This document shows, in pieces, positions 45,129 to 55,115 of a stretch of 64,000 nt of DNA. The notes under the pieces were generated by a model. It was not told where the DNA came from. It saw only the letters and a program-made list of their open reading frames with translations, and made no database searches. Positions within the stretch are counted from its first letter, which is position 1. Every line of letters starts with the position of its first letter. This DNA comes from Methylococcales symbiont of Iophon sp. n. MRB-2018 (GTDB lineage Bacteria; Pseudomonadota; Gammaproteobacteria; Methylococcales; Methylomonadaceae). The stretch lies in assembly GCA_003666325.1 (NCBI GenBank), contig QPIL01000122.1:36969-100968 (forward strand), read 5' to 3'. The position numbers and the translations under genes were made by a program.

Positions 45129-45845
45129 ATGCCAGCAGATATCATATTGACGATTATAGCAACCACAGTCATTCAATCCGTTTTTGGTGTCGGCGTATTA
45201 TTATTCGGCACCCCTATTTTATTGCTGCTGGGCTATGATTTTTTTAACGCATTAAGCATTTTATTACCTATTTCAATAGCCATTAATTTGCTACAGATTC
45301 TCAAACATTATCCATTTATAGATACCACCTTTTATAAAAATATATTAATCTACAGCATTCCTTTTGTTGTATTGTTTTTGTTTTTTGTTAGCATGGCAAA
45401 TCTCAATATTGGCATACTGATTGGTGGTTTTTTGATTTTAGTCGCGTTAAAAAGTTATTTTCCTGTATTGGAGCAATCATTACAAAAAATGGTTAAGTAT
45501 GAGCGCAGTTATCTTGTTACCATGGGCATTGTCCACGGCTTAACTAACTTGGGTGGCTCTTTGTTGACTGCTATTGTGCATGGTAAAAATCATCAAAAAG
45601 ATACTACCCGTGTCACCGTGGCAAGTTGTTATGCCACCTTTGCATTTTTTCAGTTAATAACGCTGTTTTTATTGGGTAACCAGTTTGAGTTGTCATTTGC
45701 AGGGTATATGAGTTTTGTACAACTGGGTATCATTGTTTTTTTATTAACAGAAGAAATAGTCTATCGCTCAATTGATAATCAAAAATACAGTCGGTTTTTT
45801 GCTGTATTTTTACTGTTGTCGGGTGTGCTGCTAATCATCAAATAG
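45129..45845 (+). CDS. TauE/SafE-family membrane exporter
   Basis: A 238-residue membrane protein with about seven hydrophobic segments. The N-terminal 'GVGVLLFGTPILLLLGYD' and the central 'GIVHGLTNLGGSLLTAIVHG' are the paired motifs of the TauE/SafE (sulfite or organosulfonate exporter) family. The family moves sulfite, sulfoacetate or related acids. It precedes the DUF502 gene by 8 bases. Confidence 0.85.
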   Translation: MPADIILTIIATTVIQSVFGVGVLLFGTPILLLLGYDFFNALSILLPISIAINLLQILKHYPFIDTTFYKNILIYSIPFVVLFLFFVSMANLNIGILIGGFLILVALKSYFPVLEQSLQKMVKYERSYLVTMGIVHGLTNLGGSLLTAIVHGKNHQKDTTRVTVASCYATFAFFQLITLFLLGNQFELSFAGYMSFVQLGIIVFLLTEEIVYRSIDNQKYSRFFAVFLLLSGVLLIIK

Positions 45846-45853
45846 GTGTTAAA

Positions 45854-46432
45854 ATGAAAAAAATATTTAATTATTTTTTAATCGGTATTCTGGCTTTTAT
45901 TCCAGTTTATGTAATTGGTCAAATTGTATTTTTTGTCAATGATCGCTTTACAGATTTAGTTAAAGTTGTTTATGGCTACAATGATAATTACATTATAACT
46001 TTTATTATCTTTGTCATTAGTTTTTCATTATTTTCCTATATTGGCTATCGTGTACGGATGGGGAAATCATCTATCATTTCAGCAATAGATGCCATTATTG
46101 AAGTGATTCCTTTTTTGAATACCGTTTATAGAGTGACCAAAAAATTAGTCAATATGGCATCAGGTCATGGGCAAACTGAAGCGCGTGAAGTAGTGTATAT
46201 CGAATACCCTAAAGAGGGGTTATGGGTGCCTGCTTATGTCACCAATAAAACACAGGATATGTATATTTTATTTGTACCTACCTCGCCTAACCCAACTTCT
46301 GGATTTACTGTTATTGTGCATAAATCTAAAGTGATTAAATCGGCAATGGATATAGAACAGGCCACCAGTTTTATTATTAGTGTGGGTGTGGATTACGACA
46401 GAGTGGAAGAGGCGACAAAATTACCAAAGTAA
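45854..46432 (+). CDS. DUF502 family membrane protein
   Basis: A 192-residue protein with two N-terminal membrane helices (about 5-28 and 46-66) and a soluble tail. 'FVPTSPNPTSGFTVIVHKSK' is the family signature. The function of DUF502 is not established. It is co-directional with the TauE-type gene and followed by a 300-base spacer before argS. Confidence 0.88.
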   Translation: MKKIFNYFLIGILAFIPVYVIGQIVFFVNDRFTDLVKVVYGYNDNYIITFIIFVISFSLFSYIGYRVRMGKSSIISAIDAIIEVIPFLNTVYRVTKKLVNMASGHGQTEAREVVYIEYPKEGLWVPAYVTNKTQDMYILFVPTSPNPTSGFTVIVHKSKVIKSAMDIEQATSFIISVGVDYDRVEEATKLPK

Positions 46433-46736
46433 AAGTATAGAATAATTATTAAACCCGCTAAATTCATTAGTATGAGGCTCCGTTATGTTAGCCTTTTTAT
46501 TGGGTATAGGATTTTTTTAAGTGTTGACTTAAAGCCTTTCCTTGGTTACTAGCTGATGATGAATGGCCCAATGGCTATCCCAATTTAATTGCTTTAGCTT
46601 TATTAAGCCTCGTGATTTTTAAAATAAGAAAAAATTATTATCTGAGACCTCTATCTACACAATCAAAGCTGAATTGGCGAAATATCGTTTTTTGATGGAT
46701 AATACGCGACTCGTTAGACCCTAGTACCTCACTATA
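46433..46736 (+). other. Spacer before argS with a possible gene remnant
   Basis: A frame reading 'PWLLADDEWPNGYPNLIALA' then 'LLSLVIFKIRKN' (46540-46690) has membrane-like composition, but no start and no recognised family; it may be the stub of a lost gene. A MITE shard TGAGACCTCTA lies near 46650. No clear promoter could be placed. Confidence 0.4.
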
Positions 46737-48497
46737 ATGAAACAAAAGCTGGAAACGCTGCTGCAACAAGCAGTTGAAAGTCTTAAATCTGAAGGCATTC
46801 TTGATCAAGATTTAACACCTCAAATTAATATTAACCGCGTCAAAGATGCCGCGCATGGTGACTTTTCTACTAACCTTGCATTAATATTGGCAAAACCTAC
46901 TCAATCCAATCCTAGACAATTGGCTGAAAAAATTTGTGCATCACTTGCCGACGAGTCGATAGTATCGAAAGTAGAAATTGCAGGCCCTGGATTTATTAAT
47001 TTTTTTATTGAAGCAGAATCACAGTTTCAAGTGATTAAAGATATTCAGAATGTGGGTAATAAGTTTGGCTTTAGCAAAATAGGTGCAGGAACCAAAGTTC
47101 AAGTAGAATTTGTTTCTGCAAACCCTACCGGCCCACTTCATGTTGGGCATGGCAGAGGTGCTGCGTATGGTTCCGCCGTTGCCAATTTGTTATCTGCCGT
47201 GGGTTTTGATGTTTCAAAAGAATATTATGTTAATGATGCTGGTCGGCAAATGGATATATTGGCTACCAGTATCTGGTTGCGTTATCTGGAAGAATGCGGT
47301 GAAGTTGTTGCCTTTCCTAGTAATGGTTATCGTGGCGACTATATTCGAGACATTGCTTTTAATATACATAAAAAAGCTGGCAATGAATATCGTAGGCCTG
47401 CAAACTTGGTATTAGAGGCTATTCCTGTTGATGAAACCCATGGCGGTGATAAAGAAAAACATATTGATGCATTGATTGAACGGGCAAAAACCTTATTGGG
47501 TGATTCTTTATACCCTGATGTGTTTCAAGCAGGTTTATCCGTTATTCTTGAGGATATTAAAGAAGACCTTGAAGCCTTTGGTGTCAGCTTTGAAGAATGG
47601 TTTTCTGAACGTCAGTTAATGAAAGACGGTTCAATTCAAGAAGCATTAGATCGTCTGGATAAAGCGGGTTTTCTTTATCAGCAAGAAGGTGCAACCTGGT
47701 TTGCATCAAGTCAGTTAGGAGATGATAAAGACCGTGTTGTGGTTAGAGATAATGGGCAGACCACTTATTTTGCATCAGATATTGCTTACCACATGAATAA
47801 GCTGGATCGTGGGTTTGATCAAATTATCAATATATGGGGATCAGATCATCACGGCTATATTCCCAGAGTAAAAGCCGCTATGAAAGCTTTAGGTGCTGAT
47901 GATTCCAAACTCAAAGTAAAATTAGTTCAATTTGCCATACTTTATCGCGGCAAAGAAAAACTACCTATGTCGACTCGTTCTGGTGAATTTGTTACTTTAC
48001 GCCAATTGCGTAGTGAAGTAGGCACTGATGCCGCTCGCTTTTTTTATGTGATGCGTAAATCTGAGCAACACATGGATTTTGATCTAAAATTAGCCACATC
48101 GAAAACTAATGAAAACCCCGTTTTTTATGTACAATATGCACATGCTCGTGTATGCAGTGTGTTACGTCAACTTGATAAAAAAGGCTGGGAAAGAGATTTA
48201 ATTTTAGGCATGGAAAACCTGGATATGTTGGTAGAAGAACATGAGACCATGTTACTAACCACCTTATCTAAATATGCTGAAACGCTGGAGCGTGCGGCAT
48301 TGCAACATGAACCTCATTTGCTTATCCATTATCTTCGTGATTTGGCAAATAATTTTCATACCTATTACAATGCACATCAATTCTTAGTCGAAGATGAAGC
48401 TATTCGTAATGCGCGGTTAAATCTAATTTGTGCAGTGAAACAAATACTGGCTAATGGCTTAGGACTTTTAAATATTAACACGCCTGAATCTATGTAA
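46737..48497 (+). CDS. argS: Arginyl-tRNA synthetase
   Basis: A 586-residue class I synthetase charging tRNA-Arg. The HIGH-like '[17 protein letters not shown]', the N-terminal Add1 domain (1-about 100) and the C-terminal DALR anticodon domain ('[15 protein letters not shown]') are seen; the KMSKS loop is reduced to '[10 protein letters not shown]', normal for ArgRS. Its stop overlaps the next start (TAATGA). Confidence 0.96.
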   Translation: MKQKLETLLQQAVESLKSEGILDQDLTPQININRVKDAAHGDFSTNLALILAKPTQSNPRQLAEKICASLADESIVSKVEIAGPGFINFFIEAESQFQVIKDIQNVGNKFGFSKIGAGTKVQVEFVSANPTGPLHVGHGRGAAYGSAVANLLSAVGFDVSKEYYVNDAGRQMDILATSIWLRYLEECGEVVAFPSNGYRGDYIRDIAFNIHKKAGNEYRRPANLVLEAIPVDETHGGDKEKHIDALIERAKTLLGDSLYPDVFQAGLSVILEDIKEDLEAFGVSFEEWFSERQLMKDGSIQEALDRLDKAGFLYQQEGATWFASSQLGDDKDRVVVRDNGQTTYFASDIAYHMNKLDRGFDQIINIWGSDHHGYIPRVKAAMKALGADDSKLKVKLVQFAILYRGKEKLPMSTRSGEFVTLRQLRSEVGTDAARFFYVMRKSEQHMDFDLKLATSKTNENPVFYVQYAHARVCSVLRQLDKKGWERDLILGMENLDMLVEEHETMLLTTLSKYAETLERAALQHEPHLLIHYLRDLANNFHTYYNAHQFLVEDEAIRNARLNLICAVKQILANGLGLLNINTPESM

Positions 48498-49084
48498 TGA
48501 CCAGAGACTATAAACACAGAGTAAATCAAAACAAGAAAAAGCCACAACAAACTTCTGTTGCCTGGTGGAAATGGCTTTTAATCATCGTTTTGATTGCTTT
48601 GTTTGCCTATTCTTTAATTTTTTTAAGTCGTAACTCCTCACCTGAAATTAAAGACCAACAAAGCTCTAATAAAATTCCAACCTCTAAAAAAGCGACAAAA
48701 CCTAAAGTCAACATTCCTAAACGTCAAAATTCAAAACCAAAACAACCTCGTTTTGATTTTTATACGATTCTTCCTGAAACAGAAGTCGTGGTGCCTGATT
48801 ATGAAATTAAAACCCGCAGTCGAGAAGAGCAATTTGGCAAAGGAAAACCAAACAAATACATTATTCAAGTCGGTGCGTTTAGAGAGCTTATTGAAGCAGA
48901 TAAGCTCAGAGCGCGTTTAGCTCTGTTAGGCATTGAATCTCGCGTAGAAAAAGCCACTGTCGGTAATGTTATCTGGAATAGAGTAAAAATAGGGCCTTTT
49001 AGTAGCTCATCTAGCGTCTCCGCACTTAAAACCCAATTAAGTCAGAATAATATTGATGTTATTGTGACCGAAATAAAAAAGTAG
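48497..49084 (+). CDS. SPOR-domain envelope protein
   Basis: A 195-residue protein with a single membrane helix (about 26-46) after a basic cytoplasmic start, a Pro/Lys-rich periplasmic linker and a C-terminal SPOR domain ('YIIQVGAFRELIEADKLRAR'). SPOR domains bind denuded glycan at the septum. It resembles FtsN-type proteins downstream of argS in Gammaproteobacteria. The start ATG overlaps the argS stop. Confidence 0.9.
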   Translation: MTRDYKHRVNQNKKKPQQTSVAWWKWLLIIVLIALFAYSLIFLSRNSSPEIKDQQSSNKIPTSKKATKPKVNIPKRQNSKPKQPRFDFYTILPETEVVVPDYEIKTRSREEQFGKGKPNKYIIQVGAFRELIEADKLRARLALLGIESRVEKATVGNVIWNRVKIGPFSSSSSVSALKTQLSQNNIDVIVTEIKK

Positions 49085-49157
49085 GGTGGGTTCCACGCAC
49101 CTCATAAAATGATTGGCTTCCTTGCTTATTATTGTGGTGCGTAGAACCCACCCTACC
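49081..49157. repeat. Long perfect-stem inverted repeat between convergent genes
   Basis: GTAGGGTGGGTTCCACGCACC and its complement (GGTGCGTAGAACCCACCCTAC) form arms of about 21 bases around a 35-base loop. It starts at the SPOR gene stop and lies next to the batD stop, so it could act as a bidirectional terminator. Words of this GTAGGGTGGGTT type are known as dispersed repeats in several bacteria. Confidence 0.75.
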
Positions 49158-49166
49158 CTGTAAAAA

Positions 49167-50870
49167 TTACAGTTTATAAAGGGGATCTAATGCATCATCT
49201 GTCTTTATTGATACCCTTTCGCATGCCTTGTTTTCGTTATAAAATTGAAATAATTTTTTACCTTCCCAGCTTGTTGCTTGCTCTGCATAAAGGTTTTTAT
49301 TTAAGCAATTAATTTCATCTCTTAATCGAGCTTGGCAATGAGAAGAAATTTCAGACAGGCTATTACTGTTAAATTTAATTTTACCCCAAACTAATAAGGC
49401 ATTTTTAGCGGCTAACTGATCATTATCAGCACAGGCTTGTTTTAACTTTTTAATAGTTTCTTTTAATGACATTTCTTTAGTAGCAACTGACTTTTCTATT
49501 TGCTGAGGCTTCTGTTTTTTAAATAAAAACACCAAAGTTATTAGCCAGCATAAGCTTAGAAACAATGACAACCACATCCAAAATTTATTTTCTTTTATTG
49601 CCGTATCTAGTGCTTCGCCAATGACAGAACTTGTCTTTACCTCAGTATTGCCCGTTACATTCTCAATCGAGGCTATTGTGCCAATGGTAGTCACTGTTGT
49701 TTCAGGGATTCGTGCTATTTCCATCTGTTGTGTACGGCTATTAAACCAGGGAACTTCTATAGCAGGCAAAGTATAGCTGCCTAGTTTTGAAGGAATATAA
49801 GCTATTTTTTCCTCTCTAAAAGCAACAATTCCATCCGCCTTCTTTTCTTCCTTTAATATCGGTTGGTCTGGATAAGTCTTTAAGCCATTTGATAGTGTAA
49901 CGCCCTGCAATTCAGGTAATTGCGCTACTGTGGTAGCTTTGGCAAGTAATGTTATGGTGCGTGTTAGGGGTTCTCCCAGCTTCATCTTAGCAATATCTCC
50001 CGACCATTTTTCTTTGATATTAACCCGTTCTGCAGGAATCCAGTGACTTGTTTTAAAACTATCAGGAGGCGGTAATACATCTAGGGTAATTGCTTTAGAT
50101 ATACGTTTAGTTTTAGTTCTGGGTCGATTAAAGAAACTATTAAAGCCTTGCCTAGAATTTGAGATCACAATATCAGCGGTTAACACCAGCGGTTCGATGG
50201 TTGATACACCACTTTTTTGCGGGAAAATGGCATATTTACGCTCAATAACCACATAAGCTACGCCATTAACATCAGCATTATAAGTGCTATCTTCCGTTAA
50301 TTTTTCAATCACTGCATCGACCATTTTAGGATCAGTTAACCTAGCCTGAGCAAGTTGAATTTGTCCTCTTCGATACAACCGCAGAGTATATAAAATTTGT
50401 GATTGCACATATATTGTTTTTGGGGACACTTCAACTTCTAAAAACAAATCTTTAGTATTATTCTGCTTAGCGGCCACTTTGTTACTCACTTCAATAGAAA
50501 TGGCTTTACTAACATCATCACCAAAAGCAATGGCGGGTATAAGTAGCTGACCTGTTTGCTTTGCCATAACATTTAAAATCCATTGAAAGGTTTTAGTTGA
50601 TTGACCATTTATCCAAGATGAACTGCTACGCTGACCTTGCTTTAATATTTCAAAATTATTTTTTAAAGGGCTAAAATCAGGATTATCATCAGGGGATTCC
50701 GTTGCCGTATAGGTCAATTGAAAAGACTCATTGATATTGACAGGGTTTCGGTCTAGGGTTGCTGTAATTTCTACCGCAAACACGGCTTGATTAAACAATA
50801 GAAATACAGCAAACCACAACAGGATTGACTGAAATTTTAAGGTATTTATTGGGGGATAGAAAAAAATCAT
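49167..50870 (-). CDS. batD: BatD-like protein
   Basis: A 567-residue envelope protein, with an N-terminal signal segment, the 'VEITATLDRNPVNINESFQL' oxygen-tolerance domain start, a beta-rich periplasmic part, a membrane helix near 430-450 ('FWMWLSLFLSLCWLITLVFL') and a cytoplasmic tail. It is the last gene of the moxR-BAT operon. BatD belongs to the aerotolerance family; its molecular role is not settled. Confidence 0.88.
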   Translation of the reverse strand: MIFFYPPINTLKFQSILLWFAVFLLFNQAVFAVEITATLDRNPVNINESFQLTYTATESPDDNPDFSPLKNNFEILKQGQRSSSSWINGQSTKTFQWILNVMAKQTGQLLIPAIAFGDDVSKAISIEVSNKVAAKQNNTKDLFLEVEVSPKTIYVQSQILYTLRLYRRGQIQLAQARLTDPKMVDAVIEKLTEDSTYNADVNGVAYVVIERKYAIFPQKSGVSTIEPLVLTADIVISNSRQGFNSFFNRPRTKTKRISKAITLDVLPPPDSFKTSHWIPAERVNIKEKWSGDIAKMKLGEPLTRTITLLAKATTVAQLPELQGVTLSNGLKTYPDQPILKEEKKADGIVAFREEKIAYIPSKLGSYTLPAIEVPWFNSRTQQMEIARIPETTVTTIGTIASIENVTGNTEVKTSSVIGEALDTAIKENKFWMWLSLFLSLCWLITLVFLFKKQKPQQIEKSVATKEMSLKETIKKLKQACADNDQLAAKNALLVWGKIKFNSNSLSEISSHCQARLRDEINCLNKNLYAEQATSWEGKKLFQFYNENKACERVSIKTDDALDPLYKL

Positions 50871-50885
50871 AGCTTAGCTTTGTAA

Positions 50886-52688
50886 TTACCAGTTTTTTTG
50901 ATTCGTATTTTTTTGGTCACGCTGACCATATTGATATTTAAACTTACGTTTTAATAATCCAGCAGGATCATCAGGAATACTTTTAAGCCATTGTTCATTA
51001 GCTTGTTCTGATTCGTCATAATCTGATGAGTTGGGTTTCTCTTCTTTGCCTTGTGGTTGCCCTTGTTCTGCTTGTTGTTCATCTTCAGTTTTCTCAGCTT
51101 TTTCCTGCTCTGCGTCAGTATCTTTATCGACTTGTTCTTGATCGGCTGATTGTTCCGAATTTTCGGCATCTTCATTTTGCTCAGCATTATCAGATTGTTT
51201 ACTCTTATCGCCTTGCTCATCCTTATTTTGTTCTGATTCTTGCTGCTCTGATTGATCTTTTTCGGATGGGTCAGAATCAGAATTTTGCTGATCTTTTTGT
51301 TGTTGCTTTTGTATTTTTATTGCTTTTTCAACTTGCTCTTTATTGTATATGGCATCTTCATCCTCTGGCTCAATCGCTAAAGATTTTTGATAAGCATCCA
51401 GTGCTTCTAGCAGTTTTCCCGTTTGTGCTAATGCATTGCCTTTATTATACAAACCGTTAGCAGATTCATCATCCTGTAGAGTTTCAATACTTTGCTCAAT
51501 TTGACCTGCTTTATATTGTGCTGTCGCTTTCCATAGTGGATTATCATATTGTTCGGCTGCTTGCTGAAAATTACCTTGTTTAAATGCCAGTTCAGCTTGC
51601 TGGTTTTGAGTGTGCCATAAATCTTTCCATTCCAGCGCATAAACGGTTTCAGGAAACGGCATTAAGCAGAGTAATGCGAAACTCAATAATCCCCGTCTAA
51701 AACCTAATGCAGCTAATGGCAAAACAAGCATCAATAGCCAAGGCCCTTTTTCATCCCATTGATTTAGGAATAAATTATTATTTTTACTCCCTCCATATTC
51801 TGTCTCCATCGTATTATCAAAGTGTTCCATTAAAGCGTTTATATCACTATCATCATTGCTAATTTTGAGATAAAGACCGTTGCCTTTATTGGCAAGTTGA
51901 GATAATTCTTGCTCATTCAATCGAGGAACCACGATATTCCCTGCTCCATCTTTAACAAAACCACCCCGACGATTTTTAATGGGTGCGCCTTCTTTTGTGC
52001 CTACCGCTAATATGGATAAACGATAAGCATCAAGTGCTTGAACTGCATCGACTGTATTATCTAAATCCACCGCATCCGTTACCAATAGAATATCGCCTTT
52101 TTGTAAGCCTGACTGCTTTAATAACTCAACTGCTTTCTCTATTGCCAGCTTAGTGTTACTGCCTTGACTTGGCACAATATCTGTCGTTAATGCTGATATT
52201 TGGCTAATGATAGTTTCATTATCTTCCGTTAATGGGGTGACGATAAAAGCGTCAGCCGCATAAACAATTAAAGCCGTTTGCCCATCTTTACGTTGTTTCA
52301 AAATATCAGCCACTTTGAAACGTGCTCGGCTTAATCGACTGGGCGTTACATCAGCAGCATCCATTGAACGAGATAAATCCAAAGCAATCACTAATGCAGC
52401 ATCATTCCTGAACACAGGGGAAGGTATACGCTCCCAAGCCGGCCCAGCTAGGGAAATAATAAGTAAAAATGTAGCTAAAAAAATAGCTAAGGAAGTAACA
52501 GTTAAAGACAAAAGACTACGTTTTACAACTCTATCTTGTAACACAAAAGGAGCCAATTCAGGGTCGCAAACCAGAGACCAAGACCCTCTATTTAATTTGT
52601 GATTTACAAGACTGATAAAAAAATAGGTTGCGGGTAAAAGAGCCAGTAACCAATAAGGTCTAATAAAATGAAAGTCAGCAATATTCAT
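50886..52688 (-). CDS. batB: BatB-BatC fusion: VWA domain plus TPR
   Basis: A 600-residue protein. N-terminal helices, a von Willebrand A domain with the MIDAS 'ALDLSRSMDAADV' (about 85-97), further helices near 310-345, then TPR repeats (about 355-450) and a long acidic, Gln-rich low-complexity tail (about 455-570). In other bacteria the VWA and TPR parts are often separate BatB and BatC proteins; here they are one chain. It overlaps batA by 4 bases. Confidence 0.88.
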   Translation of the reverse strand: MNIADFHFIRPYWLLALLPATYFFISLVNHKLNRGSWSLVCDPELAPFVLQDRVVKRSLLSLTVTSLAIFLATFLLIISLAGPAWERIPSPVFRNDAALVIALDLSRSMDAADVTPSRLSRARFKVADILKQRKDGQTALIVYAADAFIVTPLTEDNETIISQISALTTDIVPSQGSNTKLAIEKAVELLKQSGLQKGDILLVTDAVDLDNTVDAVQALDAYRLSILAVGTKEGAPIKNRRGGFVKDGAGNIVVPRLNEQELSQLANKGNGLYLKISNDDSDINALMEHFDNTMETEYGGSKNNNLFLNQWDEKGPWLLMLVLPLAALGFRRGLLSFALLCLMPFPETVYALEWKDLWHTQNQQAELAFKQGNFQQAAEQYDNPLWKATAQYKAGQIEQSIETLQDDESANGLYNKGNALAQTGKLLEALDAYQKSLAIEPEDEDAIYNKEQVEKAIKIQKQQQKDQQNSDSDPSEKDQSEQQESEQNKDEQGDKSKQSDNAEQNEDAENSEQSADQEQVDKDTDAEQEKAEKTEDEQQAEQGQPQGKEEKPNSSDYDESEQANEQWLKSIPDDPAGLLKRKFKYQYGQRDQKNTNQKNW

Positions 52689-53677
52689 TTATATTTCCAT
52701 TTCCAGTTCATTCGACTAGCACTTACAAAGAAAGCTAACAATAGAGCAAAAGCTAATGGCCAGAAATACAGTTCAATTTTAGGTCGAAAATACTTTTTAT
52801 CTTTTTCTACCGGTTCTAACGCATCCAATAATTGATAAATAGCTTCCAGTTCTTGTGTATTTTTGGCTCTAAAATATCGCCCGCCCGTTTTTTCTGCAAT
52901 AGCTGTTAAGGTTTTTTCGTCCAAATGCCGAGATGGATTGATTTTACGAGAACCAAAAAAACTACGCACGATCATTTCATCAGCACCTATGCCTATGGTA
53001 TAAATTTTCAAGCCATTTGCTGCCGCTAATTCTGCTGCTTTTAAAGGCGTTACTTTACCCGCTGTATTAGCACCATCGGTTAATAAAATCAATATCCGAC
53101 TATTGGCTTGTTGTTTTCTTAATCGTTTAACCGCTAAACCAATGGCATCCCCTATTGCAGTCTCGTTACCTGCCAACCCTATGGTTGATTCCTGTAGCAA
53201 GGTAATCACCGTGGTTCTGTCAAAAGTTAAAGGGGTTTGAAGATAGGCGTTGGTGCCAAATAAAATGAGACCTAAACGATCACCCTGCCGTCGATTAATA
53301 AATTGTCCTGCGATATGTTTAGTTGCTGTTAAACGGTCAACTCTCTGTTTTTCTACAATAAAGTCCTCTTCTTTCATGCTCCTGGATAAATCCACTGCCA
53401 GCATTAAATCTCTGCCACTGATTGCCTGTTCAATCGGATCGCCTAACCATTGGGGTCTCACGCAGGCAAGCACCAAAAATATCCATGCCAGCATCGCCAA
53501 CAATAAAGGCCATTGCTTGTTTTGAGAAACCGCTTGTGTTTCTCCCAAGTTAAAGTCTTCAATAAAGGGGACTTTTAGTGCGGCTTGTTCTGCAACCACA
53601 TCAGCAGGAAGACAGTAGCGAGCAAAAAAGGGCAGAAGCAGTGCCAGTAATAACCACGGCCATTCTAAATGGATCAT
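52685..53677 (-). CDS. batA: BatA-like VWA-domain protein
   Basis: A 330-residue membrane protein with helices at both ends and a VWA domain whose MIDAS is 'LAVDLSRSMKEEDF'. 'LILLTDGANTAGKVTPLKAA' and 'IYTIGIGADEM' are later VWA parts. It sits between the DUF4381 gene and batB, overlapping both by 4 bases. Confidence 0.92.
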   Translation of the reverse strand: MIHLEWPWLLLALLLPFFARYCLPADVVAEQAALKVPFIEDFNLGETQAVSQNKQWPLLLAMLAWIFLVLACVRPQWLGDPIEQAISGRDLMLAVDLSRSMKEEDFIVEKQRVDRLTATKHIAGQFINRRQGDRLGLILFGTNAYLQTPLTFDRTTVITLLQESTIGLAGNETAIGDAIGLAVKRLRKQQANSRILILLTDGANTAGKVTPLKAAELAAANGLKIYTIGIGADEMIVRSFFGSRKINPSRHLDEKTLTAIAEKTGGRYFRAKNTQELEAIYQLLDALEPVEKDKKYFRPKIELYFWPLAFALLLAFFVSASRMNWKWKYK

Positions 53678-54150
53678 TTTTTACCCTCTTTCTGGGCTTT
53701 AAGCCAGTCTTCACAAAGCTGTATTAGTTGGCTTATTTCAACATCGCTAGGTGCTGTTTTTTGGTAATGCGCGGTCGCTAACAAAGTGCCTGTTGACTGT
53801 GCAAAAGGGGAGCCTGGTACGGTATTATCGAGATAGTCTAACCAAGCCTTCCCTGCCAGACTGGCCGTTTGGTCTCTAGGCGAAATACTCATGGCAACAC
53901 GGCGTAATAATGCAGACAACGCTATGAGTATGCCCATATTATCCAAAGCCTTATCTTGTTTGATACCTTGTAAATGCTTTTTAGCCGTTTTAAGGGCCGT
54001 TTTTCGAGTTATGCTTTGGTATAGCCAGAAAATAAAAAAACAACATAATAGAATTAAACCCGCCAGTATCCACCATCCTATTGCAGGTGGCCACCAGCCA
54101 ATATCATCTGGCAGATGTATGTCTCTTAATTTCAGTTGTTGACCACCCAT
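53674..54150 (-). CDS. DUF4381 domain protein
   Basis: A 158-residue protein with one membrane helix near 25-48 and the 'LRDIHLPDDIGWWPPAIGWW' signature of DUF4381. It lies between the DUF58 gene and batA with 1- and 4-base overlaps, as in many proteobacterial BAT operons. Role unknown, presumably a membrane partner of the VWA proteins. Confidence 0.88.
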   Translation of the reverse strand: MGGQQLKLRDIHLPDDIGWWPPAIGWWILAGLILLCCFFIFWLYQSITRKTALKTAKKHLQGIKQDKALDNMGILIALSALLRRVAMSISPRDQTASLAGKAWLDYLDNTVPGSPFAQSTGTLLATAHYQKTAPSDVEISQLIQLCEDWLKAQKEGKK

Positions 54151-55034
54151 TATCGCAATACCTCTATAGGGTCATCATCTGTACCACAATGAATTATGCC
54201 AATACCGCATTTTTTTACTACTTTTAGCAAATACTCAAGTCGCTGTTGGTAGCGTTTCTGGTATTTATCAACGCAATGAGTATCTGCCGTATCAATGACA
54301 ATATCACTGTTTTTATCAATGAAGCGATAACGTCCTTTTTTGGGCAACTGACTTTCAATGGGATCATATACTTGAATTAATACCACTTCACAATGGCTGG
54401 ATAATTTTGCCAAATGGTTTTCAGTCGCTTGATTAAGCCCACGAAAATCACTAATAATATAGACCAGACTACCTGGGCGAGCGTGCTGGACTAAGCGAGC
54501 GATGGCTTGATCTAAAGTAAACTGTTTAGCGGTCAACTTGCTTTTTTTAACCAAGGTATTAAAAAATCGTAATACTGCATGTTTTCCATTTTGCGGTTTT
54601 ATCTCCTGACAAGAAAATTCAGTTAATAATTGACCGCCCAATCTATCCCCTTGAAGCTGTGCCTTCCAAGCTAATAAAGCCGCAATTTTTGCCGCCTGTA
54701 CCGACTTAAATACACCGCGTGTGGCAAAAAACATGGAAGGACGATTATCGACTGAAATAAAAACGGGGCGCTCTCTTTCTTCTCGAAATATTTTGCTATG
54801 GGTTTTTCCTGTACGTGCAGTGACTCGCCAGTCAATGCAGCGGATGTCATCCCCTGCTTGATATAGCCTAGATTGGTCAAACTCCATGCCCCGTCCCTTA
54901 AAGCGAGATACAAAACCTCCGTGTTGTTTTGAGCGGATATTTGATTGCTGTAACTTAATTGTTGAAGCCGATTTTGCCAAGCCAATTAATGTGTTGAGAT
55001 TAACTGAAACCAACTCGCTTTCAGTATTTTTCAC
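54150..55034 (-). CDS. DUF58 domain protein
   Basis: A 294-residue soluble protein with the DUF58 signature 'DDIRCIDWRVTARTGKTHSK' near residues 62-81 and a VWA-like C-terminal half ('DNRPSMFFATRG', 'VYIISDFRGL'). It links the MoxR ATPase with the VWA proteins. It starts about 80 bases after moxR and overlaps the DUF4381 gene by 1 base. Confidence 0.92.
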   Translation of the reverse strand: MKNTESELVSVNLNTLIGLAKSASTIKLQQSNIRSKQHGGFVSRFKGRGMEFDQSRLYQAGDDIRCIDWRVTARTGKTHSKIFREERERPVFISVDNRPSMFFATRGVFKSVQAAKIAALLAWKAQLQGDRLGGQLLTEFSCQEIKPQNGKHAVLRFFNTLVKKSKLTAKQFTLDQAIARLVQHARPGSLVYIISDFRGLNQATENHLAKLSSHCEVVLIQVYDPIESQLPKKGRYRFIDKNSDIVIDTADTHCVDKYQKRYQQRLEYLLKVVKKCGIGIIHCGTDDDPIEVLR

Positions 55035-55115
55035 AATTCTCGTTTAAATCGTAATGAAAGACTATTTGACGGCTAAGTAAAACACCCCTGCTTTTATTTT
55101 CCATATCAATAACCA

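Noticed and set aside
51026..51460. 144-residue plus-strand frame opposite batB
   Set aside because: It is the antisense of the low-complexity Gln/Glu/Asp tail, which keeps the opposite frame open by composition.
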